Assembly (NCBI RefSeq): GCF_003130795.1
Contig: NZ_CP029353.1
Coordinates: 186,001-250,000 of the forward strand
Length of the DNA stretch: 64,000 nt
Origin: Azospirillum thermophilum
Lineage (GTDB): Bacteria > Pseudomonadota > Alphaproteobacteria > Azospirillales > Azospirillaceae
Direction of reading: 5' to 3'
Position numbers and translations under genes: made by a program. The notes beneath the pieces are model-generated. The model was not told the DNA's origin. It saw nothing but the letters and a program-made list of their open reading frames with translations, and ran no database searches. Below, piece by piece: positions 29,376 through 40,176 of the stretch; position 1 is the stretch's first letter; each line of letters begins with the position of its first letter.

Positions 29376-30452
29376 TCAGCGGCCCTGCTGCGGGCAGCCG
29401 CTGAAGCCGGCCGGGCAGATCTGTCCGCCGTTCTGGGCGCAGACCGGCTTCGGCGAGGCGACCCCCTGGCGGACCAGCCGGGCCAGCCCCTCGATGAAGG
29501 CCGGATGCGTGCCGACGGTCGGCACCCGCTCGAAGTACGGCACCCCGGAGTCCTTGGCGAGGTGCCTGTACTCCACCTCGATCTCGACCAGCGTCTCGGA
29601 ATGCTCGGAGACGAAGGCCATCGGCACCACCAGGATCGGCACGCCGTCGCGCCCGGCCCGCCGGATCTCCTCGTCGGTGCTGGGGCCGATCCACTCCAGC
29701 GGGCCGACGCGGCTCTGATAGCAGTTGACCCAGTCCAGATCCTCGATGCCGAGCGCCGCCGCGATCGATTCCGCCGTACGCTCGCACTGCCACTGGTAGG
29801 GATCGCCGCCGGCCACGACCTTCTTCGGCAGCCCGTGGGCGGAGAACAGCACCCGCGGCCGGCCATGGGCCTTGGCCCGCTCGTAGAGCGGCCGGATGAT
29901 GTCGGCCGAGGCGTCGACGAATCCCGCCTGGGTCGGATAGCAGCAGATCAGCCGGGTCGGCGCGTCGAGCCCCACCGTCCTCGCCGCCTCGCGCCACACC
30001 CGCTCGCTCGACGCCGTGGTGGTCGTCGAGAATTGCGGATAGAGCGGCAGCAGGATCACGAGGTCCGGGTTGTAGTCCTTCACCCGCGCGGCCGTCTCGG
30101 CGCTCATCGGGTGCCAGTAGCGCATGGCGATGAAGCACTTGGCGCTTACCCCGGCGGCGGCCAGCGCCGCATCGAGGGCGGCCGCCTGCGCCTGGGTGTT
30201 CTCCAGCAGCGGCGACTTGCCGCCGAGCTGCGCGTAGATCGCCGCCGCCGCCTTGGCCCGCCGGCCCGAGATCAGGCTGGCGATCAGGAAGCGGAAGGGA
30301 TTCGGCACCCGGATGATCGCCGGATCGGCGAACAGGTTGAACAGGAAGGGCCGCACCGCCTCCGGCGCATCCGGACCGCCGAGGTTGAACAGCACCACGG
30401 CGACGCGGGGGGTGGAAGCGGGTGCGGGCATGCTCGGCGGTGCGGACGACAT
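29376..30452 (-). CDS. hemH: Ferrochelatase HemH
   Basis: A 358-residue ferrochelatase that inserts iron into protoporphyrin IX. Motifs: VVLFNLGGPDAPEAVRPFL, PLYPQFSTTTTAS, the catalytic His206 in FSAHGLPKK, and SEHSETLVEIEVEY with the metal-site Glu. The C-terminus has three cysteines (VCAQNGGQICPAGFSGC), which could be part of a [2Fe-2S] site as in some ferrochelatases. A second in-frame ATG lies 8 codons in. It is transcribed with hemJ and downstream of hemE. Confidence 0.95.
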   Translation of the reverse strand: MSSAPPSMPAPASTPRVAVVLFNLGGPDAPEAVRPFLFNLFADPAIIRVPNPFRFLIASLISGRRAKAAAAIYAQLGGKSPLLENTQAQAAALDAALAAAGVSAKCFIAMRYWHPMSAETAARVKDYNPDLVILLPLYPQFSTTTTASSERVWREAARTVGLDAPTRLICCYPTQAGFVDASADIIRPLYERAKAHGRPRVLFSAHGLPKKVVAGGDPYQWQCERTAESIAAALGIEDLDWVNCYQSRVGPLEWIGPSTDEEIRRAGRDGVPILVVPMAFVSEHSETLVEIEVEYRHLAKDSGVPYFERVPTVGTHPAFIEGLARLVRQGVASPKPVCAQNGGQICPAGFSGCPQQGR

Positions 30453-30591
30453 CGGTCGGGCGTCTGTTCGGTTGGAGGACCTGGAAGGGAGGCACGGCAG
30501 CGCTGAGGCTCCGGACCGCTAAACTGGAGCGTCGGCGCCCCGCTGTCCAGTCCCCCCTCGTTCAGGCCGCCCCCGCCGGACGCCCGGAGCT

Positions 30592-31719
30592 TCAGGCGCC
30601 CTCCGGCCAGGAGCGCAGCAGCGCCGCCAGCTCCGCCACATGCTCGGGCGGCGTGGTCTGGATCACGCCATGGCCGAGGTTGAAGATGAAGGGCCGGGCG
30701 GCCAGCGCCTCGAGAATCTCCGCCGCGGCGCCGCGCATGGCCTCGCCGCCGACGGCCAGCAGGATCGGATCCAGGTTGCCCTGCACCGGGACGCGGTTCT
30801 GCAGCGTGCGCGCCGCCCACACCGGCGAGACGGTGGTGTCGAGCCCGACCGCGTCGACGCCGCTGTCGGTGACATAGTCCTCGTAGGCGAGGCCGGCGCC
30901 GCGCGGAAAGCCGATGACCGGCACCGTCGGGTGGCGCTGCTTGATGAGTGCGACGATCCGCCGCGTCGGTTCGATGACCCAGCGGCGGAAGGGGCCGGGG
31001 GGAAGCACGCCCGCCCAGCTGTCGAAGAGCTGCACCGTCTCGGCCCCCGCCTCGATCTGGGCGCAGAGATAGTCGGCGGTGACCTCGACGATCAGGTCGA
31101 TGAGGCGGGAGAATCCGGCCGGATCGCCGTAGGCCCAGCGCTTGACGTGGGCATACTCCTTGGAGCCGCCGCCCTCGACCATGTAGCAGGCGATGGTCCA
31201 GGGCGCGCCGGCAAAGCCGATCAGCGTCGTCTGCTGCGGAATCGCGGTGGAGAGGCGGCGCACCGTCTCGTAGACCGGCGCCAGCCGCTCGTGGAAGCGG
31301 TCGCGCGACAGCCGGGAGAGATCGGCGACGCTGCGCACCGGATCGAGCTTCGGCCCCTCCCCCTCCAGATAGTCGAGCGGCTGCCCCAGCGCGTGCGGCA
31401 CCACCAGGATGTCGGAGAACAGAATCGCCGCATCCATCCCGTAGCGGCGCAGCGGCTGCAGCGTCACCTCCACCGCGAAGTCGGGGTTGTAGCAGAGGTC
31501 GAGGAAGCTGCCCGCCTTCGCCCGCAGCTCCCGGTATTCCGGCAGATAGCGTCCGGCCTGGCGCATCAGCCAGAAGGGCGGACGCGGACGCGTCTCCCCG
31601 GCCAGCGCTGCCAGCATCGGCTTGAGGGGTCGGGCGGCGGTGTCGGTCGGTTCGATGGGGGCAGAGGACAAAGCGGGCTTCCCTGGTCGGCGCGTCCGGG
31701 CGACGCGAATCTCATCCAT
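30592..31719 (-). CDS. hemE: Uroporphyrinogen decarboxylase HemE
   Basis: A 375-residue HemE that converts uroporphyrinogen III to coproporphyrinogen III. It has the signature [17 protein letters not shown], a proton-relay Asp in [13 protein letters not shown], and [13 protein letters not shown]. The start at 31719 (MDEIRVAR) is used; an internal ATG 34 codons in would give about 341 residues, also near family length, so the first 30 residues are uncertain. The gene borders the predicted origin, as in Caulobacter and Rickettsia. Confidence 0.95.
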   Translation of the reverse strand: MDEIRVARTRRPGKPALSSAPIEPTDTAARPLKPMLAALAGETRPRPPFWLMRQAGRYLPEYRELRAKAGSFLDLCYNPDFAVEVTLQPLRRYGMDAAILFSDILVVPHALGQPLDYLEGEGPKLDPVRSVADLSRLSRDRFHERLAPVYETVRRLSTAIPQQTTLIGFAGAPWTIACYMVEGGGSKEYAHVKRWAYGDPAGFSRLIDLIVEVTADYLCAQIEAGAETVQLFDSWAGVLPPGPFRRWVIEPTRRIVALIKQRHPTVPVIGFPRGAGLAYEDYVTDSGVDAVGLDTTVSPVWAARTLQNRVPVQGNLDPILLAVGGEAMRGAAAEILEALAARPFIFNLGHGVIQTTPPEHVAELAALLRSWPEGA

Positions 31720-32084
31720 ACTCACTAAGCTTTTTAAGAAGAGATAGGAAGTGGGGGTGATGGATCGCTGTGGATAACGGTGATCCCCGCTCGCCCCGGA
31801 TTCATCCACAGATTCTCGACCGCGTCCGCGAGAGTCGCAGGGCCTGTGGACGGGTTCGGGGGCTACCCGCGGGAACGGCGGAAATGCTATATCTCGGAGC
31901 CTGGGAATCCCGTGGATAAAGATTGCGGCTGCGCCGGATTCTCCCATCTTCCGAACAGGACCGCAGGGTTTGTCCGCACGGGGGTGGTCACGGGGGCGAC
32001 CGGTACCGGTTCGGTGGGTGAAAACGGCAGGGGTCCGGTTGTCCACAGGATGGAGCCGGCTTCTCCACAGCATGTTGGGGATCG
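31720..32084. other. oriC: Predicted chromosome replication origin oriC
   Basis: A 365-bp non-coding region between divergent hemE and ppsR, the conserved oriC position in alphaproteobacteria. It holds six DnaA-box-like 9-mers: TGTGGATAA at 31769-31777 (perfect reverse of TTATCCACA), TCATCCACA at 31802, TGTGGACGG at 31845, CGTGGATAA at 31911, TTGTCCACA at 32039 and TTCTCCACA at 32061. An AT-rich stretch at 31721-31750 could be the unwinding element. A 12-bp palindrome ACCGGTACCGGT lies at 31999-32010. The nearby parABS locus supports the call. Function itself is not shown. Confidence 0.88.
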
Positions 32085-32987
32085 ATGAAAGAGTTCCACC
32101 TACATCTCGTGTCCGATGCGACCGGCGAAACGATCAACAGCGTGGCCCGCGCCTGCGTGATCCAGTTCGATTCCGTGCGCCCGATCGAGCATTTCTGGAA
32201 TCTGGTCCGCACCGACCGGCAGCTCGACCTCGTGCTGGAGGGGATCAGGGACAATCCCGGCCTCGTCATGTTCACCCTGGTGGACGAGACGCTGCGCCGC
32301 CGGCTGCAGGACTATTGCCGGGAGATGGCCGTCCCCTGCATCCCGGTGCTCGATCCGCTGATCAACGCGCTGGCCGCCTATCTCGGCATCGAGTCCCAGC
32401 GCCAGCCCGGCCGCCAGCACATGCTGGACGCGGAGTATTTCGGCCGCATGGACGCCATGGACTTCGCGCTCGCCCATGACGACGGCCAGTCCACCTGGGA
32501 CCTGCACGAGGCCGACGTGGTGCTGCTGGGCGTGTCGCGCACCTCCAAGACGCCGACCTGCATCTATCTCGCCAACCGCGGCATCAAGGCGGCCAACATC
32601 CCCATCGTGCCGGGCTGTCCCCTGCCCGCCGAGCTGGACAAGCTGACCCGGCCGCTGATCGTCGGGCTGACCAAGGACCCCGACCGGCTGGTGCAGATCC
32701 GCCGCAACCGGCTGAAGCTGCTGAACCAGAACGAAAGCTCCACCTATGTCGACCCCGAGGTGGTGCGCAGCGAGGTGACGGAGGCGCGGCGCATGTACAC
32801 CCGGCGCGGCTGGCCGGTGATCGACGTCTCCCGCCGTTCGATCGAGGAGACCGCGGCGGAGATCATGATGCTGCTGGCCCGGCGCCAGACCGGCGGGCTG
32901 CCCCCCGGCGCCCTCGCCGATCTTCCGAAATCCGGACTGCCACTGTCTGATGGGCCCAAGTCTGATGGGCCGAAGGGAATCGGCTGA
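32085..32987 (+). CDS. ppsR: Pyruvate, water dikinase / PPDK regulatory protein (bifunctional kinase-pyrophosphorylase)
   Basis: A 300-residue DUF299 family protein. It has [19 protein letters not shown] at the start, the P-loop GVSRTSKT (149-156), [19 protein letters not shown] and GLTKDP. The family phosphorylates and, by pyrophosphorolysis, dephosphorylates PEP synthase or pyruvate phosphate dikinase. It is the gene that flanks oriC in alphaproteobacteria. The C-terminus carries a 15-bp tandem repeat (32945-32974) coding SDGPK twice. Its TGA overlaps the maf ATG by one base. Confidence 0.93.
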   Translation: MKEFHLHLVSDATGETINSVARACVIQFDSVRPIEHFWNLVRTDRQLDLVLEGIRDNPGLVMFTLVDETLRRRLQDYCREMAVPCIPVLDPLINALAAYLGIESQRQPGRQHMLDAEYFGRMDAMDFALAHDDGQSTWDLHEADVVLLGVSRTSKTPTCIYLANRGIKAANIPIVPGCPLPAELDKLTRPLIVGLTKDPDRLVQIRRNRLKLLNQNESSTYVDPEVVRSEVTEARRMYTRRGWPVIDVSRRSIEETAAEIMMLLARRQTGGLPPGALADLPKSGLPLSDGPKSDGPKGIG

Positions 32988-33592
32988 TGGCGGCCGCACC
33001 GACGGTGGTCCTGGCCTCCGGGTCGAAGACCCGCGCCGCCATGCTGGAGAAGGCGGGGGTCCGGGTCATCCTCGACGCCCCGCTGGTCGATGAGGAGGAG
33101 GTCAAGCTGGCCGGCCGCGCCGAGGGCGTGCCGCCCGAGGATGTGGCCGAAGCGCTCGCCGAGCTGAAGGCGCAGCGGGTCACCCGCCGCCACCGCGGCG
33201 CGCTGGTGATCGGCGCCGACCAGATGCTGGAATGCGACGGCGTCTGGTTCGACAAGCCGACCGGCCGCGATGCGGCGCGCGAGCAGTTGCAGGCCCTGCG
33301 CGGCAAGACGCACCGGCTGATCAGCTGCGCCGTCGTGGTGCGCGACGGCCAGCGCCTGTGGCACCAGATCGACCGGGCGCGACTGGCGATGCGCCCCTTC
33401 AGCGACGCCTTCCTGGAGCAGTATCTCGACGCCGCGGGCGAGGACGTGATGCACTCCGTCGGCGCCTACCAGCTCGAGGGGTTGGGAGCCCAGCTCTTCC
33501 AGCGGGTCGAAGGCGACTTCTTCACGATCCTGGGCCTGCCGCTGCTGCCGCTGCTCGGCTTTCTCAGGGTCCATGGCGTGGTGACGGAATAG
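32987..33592 (+). CDS. maf: Maf family nucleotide pyrophosphatase
   Basis: A 201-residue Maf/Ham1-like protein that hydrolyses non-canonical nucleoside triphosphates. It opens with VVLASGSKTRAAMLEKAG, has the catalytic Asp in VIGADQMLECDG and ends with QLEGLGAQLFQRVEGDFFTILGLPL (Maf signature, seen as separate pieces). Translational coupling is likely through the TGATG overlap with ppsR. It is second gene of the ppsR-maf-aroE-coaE-dnaQ block. Confidence 0.93.
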   Translation: MAAAPTVVLASGSKTRAAMLEKAGVRVILDAPLVDEEEVKLAGRAEGVPPEDVAEALAELKAQRVTRRHRGALVIGADQMLECDGVWFDKPTGRDAAREQLQALRGKTHRLISCAVVVRDGQRLWHQIDRARLAMRPFSDAFLEQYLDAAGEDVMHSVGAYQLEGLGAQLFQRVEGDFFTILGLPLLPLLGFLRVHGVVTE

Positions 33593-33606
33593 GGACCGCA
33601 ACTCCG

Positions 33607-34446
33607 ATGATCATCAGTGCGAAGGCGACGCTGGCCGGTGTGATGGGCTGGCCGATCGGTCATTCCCGCTCGCCGCGTCTGCATAACTACTGGTTGCAGC
33701 AGTATGGCATCGACGGCGCCTATGTGCCGCTCGCCGTTCCGCCGGAACGCGGCGAGCAGGCGATCCGCGCCCTGCCCGCGCTGGGCTTCCGCGGCTGCAA
33801 CGTGACGGTGCCCTACAAGGAGCTGGCCTACCGCACCGTCGACCGGCTCGACCCGATGGCGGAGCGCATGCGGGCGGTGAATGCCATCGTCGTCGCCGGG
33901 GACGGATCGCTGGAGGGCCGCAACACCGACGGCTTCGGCTTCCTGGAGAACCTGAAGGCCGGTTGCCCGGACTGGTCGGCCGCGGCCGGGCCGGCGGTGG
34001 TGATCGGCGCCGGCGGGGCGGCGCGCGCCGTGGTGGTCTCGCTGCTCGACGCCGGGGTGCCGGAGGTGCGGCTGGCCAACCGCACGCGGGCGCGGGCGGA
34101 GGAGCTGGCGGCGGAGATCGGCGGCGCCGTCACGGTGGTCGACTGGGTTTCACGTGAAACGGCGCTGGAGGGGGCCGCCCTGCTGGTCAACACCACGACG
34201 CAGGGCATGGCCGGACAGCCGCCGCTGGATCTCGACCTGCGCGCCCTGCCCGTCACCGCCGTCGTCAACGACATCGTCTATGTGCCGCTGACCACCCCGC
34301 TGCTGGCCGCCGCCGCGGCGCGCGGCAACCGGGTGGTGGACGGCATCGGCATGCTGCTCCACCAGGCGCGGCCGGCCTTCGCGGCCTGGTTCGGTGCCGA
34401 GCCGCAGGTGACGCCGGAGCTTCGCCGTTTCGTCCTGGAAGGATAG
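33607..34446 (+). CDS. aroE: Shikimate dehydrogenase (NADP)
   Basis: A 279-residue AroE that reduces 3-dehydroshikimate in aromatic amino acid synthesis. Motifs: GWPIGHSRSPRLHNYW (substrate), NVTVPYKELAY with catalytic Lys, GRNTDGFGF with catalytic Asp, NADP motif VIGAGGAARA, and ANRTRARAEELA. A parS-like site inside the gene at 34146 encodes VSRET, in a surface region away from catalytic motifs. The ATG at 33607 is 14 bases past the maf stop; coaE follows after 6 bases. Confidence 0.95.
   Translation: MIISAKATLAGVMGWPIGHSRSPRLHNYWLQQYGIDGAYVPLAVPPERGEQAIRALPALGFRGCNVTVPYKELAYRTVDRLDPMAERMRAVNAIVVAGDGSLEGRNTDGFGFLENLKAGCPDWSAAAGPAVVIGAGGAARAVVVSLLDAGVPEVRLANRTRARAEELAAEIGGAVTVVDWVSRETALEGAALLVNTTTQGMAGQPPLDLDLRALPVTAVVNDIVYVPLTTPLLAAAAARGNRVVDGIGMLLHQARPAFAAWFGAEPQVTPELRRFVLEG
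34146..34161. other. parS: parS-like ParB-binding site 2 (inside aroE)
   Basis: GGTTTCACGTGAAACG matches the parS palindrome at 14 of 16 positions, and the central 14 are perfect. It lies about 2.2 kb from the predicted origin, the closest site to it. Confidence 0.85.
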
Positions 34447-34452
34447 GCGGCG

Positions 34453-35097
34453 ATGATCGTGCTGGGGCTGACCGGCTCCATCGGCATGGGCAAGAGCACG
34501 GCGGCGCGCATGCTCGCCGGCATGGGGGCGCCGGTCTGCGATTCCGACGCGGTCGTGCATGGGCTGCTCGGCAAGGGCGGTGCCGCGGTGCCGGCCATCG
34601 CCGCCGCCTTCCCCGGTTCGGTGGTCGACGGGGCGGTCGACCGGCGGGCGCTGGGCGCCGCGGTCTTCGCCGACCCCGAGGCGCTGAAGCGTCTGGAGGC
34701 CATCCTGCACCCGCGGGTGCAGGAGGCGCAGCGCCGCTTTCTCGGCCGTGCCGCCCAGCGCGGCGTGAAGGTGGCGGTTCTCGACATCCCGCTGCTGTTC
34801 GAGACCGGCGGCGAGCGGCGGGTCGACCGCACGGTCGTCGTCTCCGCCCCCTATCCGGTACAGAAGGCGCGGGTGCTCGCCCGCCCCGGCATGACGGCGG
34901 AAAAGTTCGCCGGCATCCTGGCCCGCCAGACGCCGGACGTGGAAAAGCGCCGCCGCGCCGACTATGTGGTGCCGACCGGCCTCGGCCGGCTGGTGACGCG
35001 CCGCGCGCTGCGTGCCATTGTGAGGGACATCAGGACCGCCCGCGGCCGGCACTGGCCGCCGCGGGGATATCAGCCAGGGTGGAAACCGCATGCGTGA
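34453..35097 (+). CDS. coaE: Dephospho-CoA kinase
   Basis: A 214-residue CoaE, the last step of coenzyme A synthesis. It has the P-loop GSIGMGKS (8-15), DSDAVVHGLLG, and DIPLLFETGGE, all family signatures. It starts 6 bases after aroE and its end overlaps dnaQ by 8 bases, so the block is co-transcribed and coupled. The length is normal. Confidence 0.95.
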   Translation: MIVLGLTGSIGMGKSTAARMLAGMGAPVCDSDAVVHGLLGKGGAAVPAIAAAFPGSVVDGAVDRRALGAAVFADPEALKRLEAILHPRVQEAQRRFLGRAAQRGVKVAVLDIPLLFETGGERRVDRTVVVSAPYPVQKARVLARPGMTAEKFAGILARQTPDVEKRRRADYVVPTGLGRLVTRRALRAIVRDIRTARGRHWPPRGYQPGWKPHA

Positions 35098-35764
35098 GAT
35101 CGTTCTCGACACCGAAACCACCGGGTTCAAGCCGGAGGAAGGCCACCGGCTGATCGAGATCGGCTGCATCGAGCTGGTCAACCACGTGGCGACCGGCCAG
35201 CGCTTCCATGTCTACATCAATCCGGAACGCGACGTGCCGCCCGACGCGGTCGCCGTCCATGGCCTGACCGAGGAGTTCCTGGCCGACAAGCCGGTCTTCA
35301 ACGACGTGGCGGCCGACTTCGTCGCCTTCATCGGCGACGCCAAGCTGGTGATCCACAACGCGGCCTTCGACATGGCCTTCCTGAACTGGGAGCTGCGGAT
35401 CGCCGGCTATCCGACGCTGGCGGCCGACCGGGCCATCGACACGCTGATCATGGCGCGACGGAAGTTCCCCGGTGCCCCGGCGACGCTGGACGCGCTGTGC
35501 AAGCGCTTCGGCGTCGACAACTCCAACCGGACGCTGCACGGCGCGCTGCTCGACGCCCAGCTCCTGGCCGAGGTCTATCTGGAGCTGCTGGGCGGCCGGC
35601 AGGCCGGCCTTGCCCTGGCGGCCGGTCCGGCGGCGAAGGCCGGCGGCGTGCGCATCGACCGCCCTTACCGCGAGGCCCGTCCCCACGCCGCCAGTGCCGA
35701 CGAGATCGCCGCCCACGCCGAGCTTCTGAAGAAGCTGAAGAACCCGGTGTGGGCGACGGAGTAA
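35090..35764 (+). CDS. dnaQ: DNA polymerase III epsilon subunit (3'-5' proofreading exonuclease)
   Basis: A 224-residue DnaQ. DEDDh exonuclease motifs: IVLDTETTGFKPEEGHRLIE (Exo I), VIHNAAFDMAF (Exo II), and TLHGALLDAQLLAEVY (Exo III, with the His and Asp). A C-terminal segment beyond the nuclease would bind the alpha subunit. Its position in the origin-proximal block with coaE and aroE is conserved in alphaproteobacteria. Confidence 0.95.
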   Translation: MREIVLDTETTGFKPEEGHRLIEIGCIELVNHVATGQRFHVYINPERDVPPDAVAVHGLTEEFLADKPVFNDVAADFVAFIGDAKLVIHNAAFDMAFLNWELRIAGYPTLAADRAIDTLIMARRKFPGAPATLDALCKRFGVDNSNRTLHGALLDAQLLAEVYLELLGGRQAGLALAAGPAAKAGGVRIDRPYREARPHAASADEIAAHAELLKKLKNPVWATE

Positions 35765-35770
35765 GGGTCC

Positions 35771-36748
35771 TCAGGGCAGCAGCACCGTCGAGCCGGTGGT
35801 CTGCCGCGACTCCAGCGCCCGGTGGGCCTCGGCCGCCTCGCGCAGCGGGTAGGTCTGGCGCACCAGGATCTCGACGCCGCCCGCCCGAACGGCACCGAAC
35901 AGGTCGGCGGCGCTCGCCATCAGATCCTCGTGCTTGGCGGTATAGACGAACAGCGTCGGGCGCGTGACGTAGAGCGAGCCCTTGGCCGCCAGGACCTGGA
36001 GGTCGAGCGGCGGCACCGGGCCGGAGGCCGCACCGAACAGCACCATCAGCCCGCGCGGCCGCAGGCAGTCCAGCCCGTCCATGAAGGTGGTCCGGCCCAC
36101 CCCGTCATAGACCACCGGCACGCCCTGCCCGTTGGTGATGTCCTTCACCCGGGCGACGAAGTTCTCCCGCGTGTAGACGATCGGGTGATCGCAGCCGTGC
36201 GCCTTGGCAAGCTCCGCCTTCTCGTCGGTGCTGACGGTGCCGATCACGGTGGCGCCGAGATGCTTGGCCCACTGGCAGAGCAGCAGCCCCACCCCGCCGG
36301 CCGCCGCCTGCACCAGGATGGTGTCGCCCGGCTGGACGACGTAGCAGCTCCGCAGCAGGAACTGCGCGGTCATCCCCTGCAGCATCATGCCGGCGGCCTG
36401 GCGGTCGTCGATCCATTCGGGCAGCGGCACCAGCCGGTCCTCCGGCATCAGCCGCGCCTCGGCATAGGCGCCCATCGGGTTGGCGGCATAGGCGACGCGC
36501 TCGCCGACCTTCAGCGTGGTGACGCCCGGCCCGACCGCCTCGATCACGCCGGCCCCTTCCATGCCGATCACGGCGGGGAAGGACGGCAGCTTGTAGACGC
36601 CGGAGCGGTGATAGGTGTCGATGTAGTTCAGCCCGACGGCGGTCTGGCGCAGGCGCACCTGGCCGGGGCCGGGCTCGCCCACCTCGACCTCCTCCCAGCG
36701 CAGCACTTCGGGTCCGCCGTGCTCGTGGATGCGGATGGCATGGACCAT
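35771..36748 (-). CDS. NADPH:quinone oxidoreductase (zinc-independent MDR family)
   Basis: A 325-residue zeta-crystallin-type quinone oxidoreductase. It has the MDR N-terminal fold (PGQVRLRQTAVGLNYIDTYHRSGVY), no zinc-ligand cysteine pattern, and the NADPH motif AAAGGVGLLL, then YDGVGRTTF. It reduces quinones or related alkenals; the precise substrate is unknown. It converges with dnaQ over 6 bases and follows ogt in a minus-strand group. Confidence 0.9.
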   Translation of the reverse strand: MVHAIRIHEHGGPEVLRWEEVEVGEPGPGQVRLRQTAVGLNYIDTYHRSGVYKLPSFPAVIGMEGAGVIEAVGPGVTTLKVGERVAYAANPMGAYAEARLMPEDRLVPLPEWIDDRQAAGMMLQGMTAQFLLRSCYVVQPGDTILVQAAAGGVGLLLCQWAKHLGATVIGTVSTDEKAELAKAHGCDHPIVYTRENFVARVKDITNGQGVPVVYDGVGRTTFMDGLDCLRPRGLMVLFGAASGPVPPLDLQVLAAKGSLYVTRPTLFVYTAKHEDLMASAADLFGAVRAGGVEILVRQTYPLREAAEAHRALESRQTTGSTVLLP

Positions 36749-36787
36749 GACGATGGAATCCCCTGATGTCTCGGATTGCGGGACCGG

Positions 36788-37279
36788 TCAGAACAGGGCC
36801 GGCTGGATCATTGCCGGGGCCGCCGCGGCCGGGGCGTGGCGCCGTTCGAGATCGAGCAGCCACGCCTTGGTCCTCAGCCCCGACCCGCCGGAATAGCCGC
36901 CGGCCGATCCGCCGGACCCCAGGATCCGGTGACAGGGAATGATGATGGGGATCGGGTTGGCTCCGCAAGCGCCGCCGACCGCCCGCGGTGCGCTGCCGAG
37001 CGCGCGGGCGACGTCGCCGTAGCTGAGCGTCCCGCCATAGGGGATCGCCAGCATCGCCGCCCAGACCTGCTGGCGGAAGGGCGAGCCCTTCGGCGCCAGC
37101 GGCAGGTCGAAGCCGTGCAGCCGTCCCGTGAAATAGGCGTCGAGCTGCCGGGCGGCCTCGGCGAGCAGCGCGTCGGGCTCCTCGCGCACCGCCCGTCCCC
37201 AGTCCACCGCGACGATGGCGCCGCCGTCGCTGGTCACGGTGAGGTCGCCGAGCGGGCTTGGGACGGTCAGGCTTGCCAT
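36788..37279 (-). CDS. ogt: Methylated-DNA-[protein]-cysteine S-methyltransferase
   Basis: A 163-residue Ogt that removes O6-methyl from guanine by transfer to its own cysteine. The active site is Cys116 in IPCHRILGSGG; FRQQVWAAMLAIPYGGTLSYGDVA is the DNA-binding wing and helix region. The length fits the Ogt (not Ada) type. It begins 22 bases after the stop of the DUF255 gene, so they may share a transcript. Confidence 0.93.
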   Translation of the reverse strand: MASLTVPSPLGDLTVTSDGGAIVAVDWGRAVREEPDALLAEAARQLDAYFTGRLHGFDLPLAPKGSPFRQQVWAAMLAIPYGGTLSYGDVARALGSAPRAVGGACGANPIPIIIPCHRILGSGGSAGGYSGGSGLRTKAWLLDLERRHAPAAAAPAMIQPALF

Positions 37280-37301
37280 GGCGGTCTCTTCCGATGGGGC
37301 G

Positions 37302-39318
<2,017 letters not shown>

Positions 39319-39532
39319 GGTCTTTGTCCAGGATTGCGTCGTCGGGCAATAACGTGGCGCGGAGGTGGCGTTGCACCAGTGCCTCCTATCTGTATAGTGG
39401 GTCATGAGCCGCAGCACGGCTCAACCATAAAGTTTCTGGCATATAGGCTCCGGCCCGAAGCCCTGGCGCCGACCCGCCTTCCCGGCAGGTCTGCCCGCCC
39501 TCCGACCCCTTCGACAGACGGGAGGCGATCCC

Positions 39533-39784
39533 ATGAAGATCACCATCGATATCGACTGCACGCCGGACGAGGCCCGTCACTTCCTCGGCCTGCCGGACGT
39601 GAAGCCGATGCAGGACGCCATGATGAAGGAGATCCAGGAGCGGATGCGCGCCAACCTTCAGGCGATGGACCCGGAAACCATGCTGAAGACCTGGCTGCCG
39701 GCGGGCATCCAGGGCATGGAGCAGATGCAGAAGATGTTCTGGAACCAGATGGCCGCGGCCATGGGACAGGAAGGACGAAAGTGA
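39533..39784 (+). CDS. DUF6489 family small protein
   Basis: An 83-residue acidic protein with the conserved start KITIDIDCTPDEARHFLGLP and a helical Met/Gln-rich tail (WLPAGIQGMEQMQKMFWNQM). It is a small alphaproteobacterial family of unknown function. GGGAGG lies before the ATG. Its TGA overlaps the ferredoxin GTG by 3 bases, so the two are translationally coupled. Confidence 0.8.
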   Translation: MKITIDIDCTPDEARHFLGLPDVKPMQDAMMKEIQERMRANLQAMDPETMLKTWLPAGIQGMEQMQKMFWNQMAAAMGQEGRK

Positions 39785-40140
39785 GCGATCCGAAGCCGTA
39801 TTTCGAAGCGCATGTCTTTGTCTGCACGAACCGCCGGCCCGATGGGAACCGGCGCGGCTCCTGCGCCGCCAAGGGGTCGGAGAAGCTGCGCGACTATATG
39901 AAGGCCCGTGCGCGGGAGCTGGGGTTCGATGGCCGCATCCGGATCAATTCCGCCGGCTGCCTCGACCGCTGCGAACTGGGGCCGACCATGGTGATCTACC
40001 CGGAAGGCATCTGGTACAGCTTCCACAGCAACGCCGACATCGAGGACATCCTGCAGATTCACCTCGTCGAGGGCAGGCGGGTCGAGCGGCTGATGCTGAC
40101 CCCCGACCAGCAGACCCTGCGGCCGGAGCAGCAGGGCTGA
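39781..40140 (+). CDS. Thioredoxin-like [2Fe-2S] ferredoxin
   Basis: A 119-residue ferredoxin of the thioredoxin-like type (as in the NuoE C-terminus). Cys15, Cys28, Cys60 and Cys64 in HVFVCTNRRP, GSCAAKGSE and AGCLDRC are placed as expected. VIYPEGIWYSFHSNADIEDIL ends the fold. The GTG start at 39781 overlaps the DUF6489 stop. It may donate electrons to a local enzyme; no clear partner in the window. Confidence 0.9.
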   Translation: MSDPKPYFEAHVFVCTNRRPDGNRRGSCAAKGSEKLRDYMKARARELGFDGRIRINSAGCLDRCELGPTMVIYPEGIWYSFHSNADIEDILQIHLVEGRRVERLMLTPDQQTLRPEQQG

Positions 40141-40176
40141 GCCCGGCGTGAGCGGACCTCAACCCGACCGGATGCG

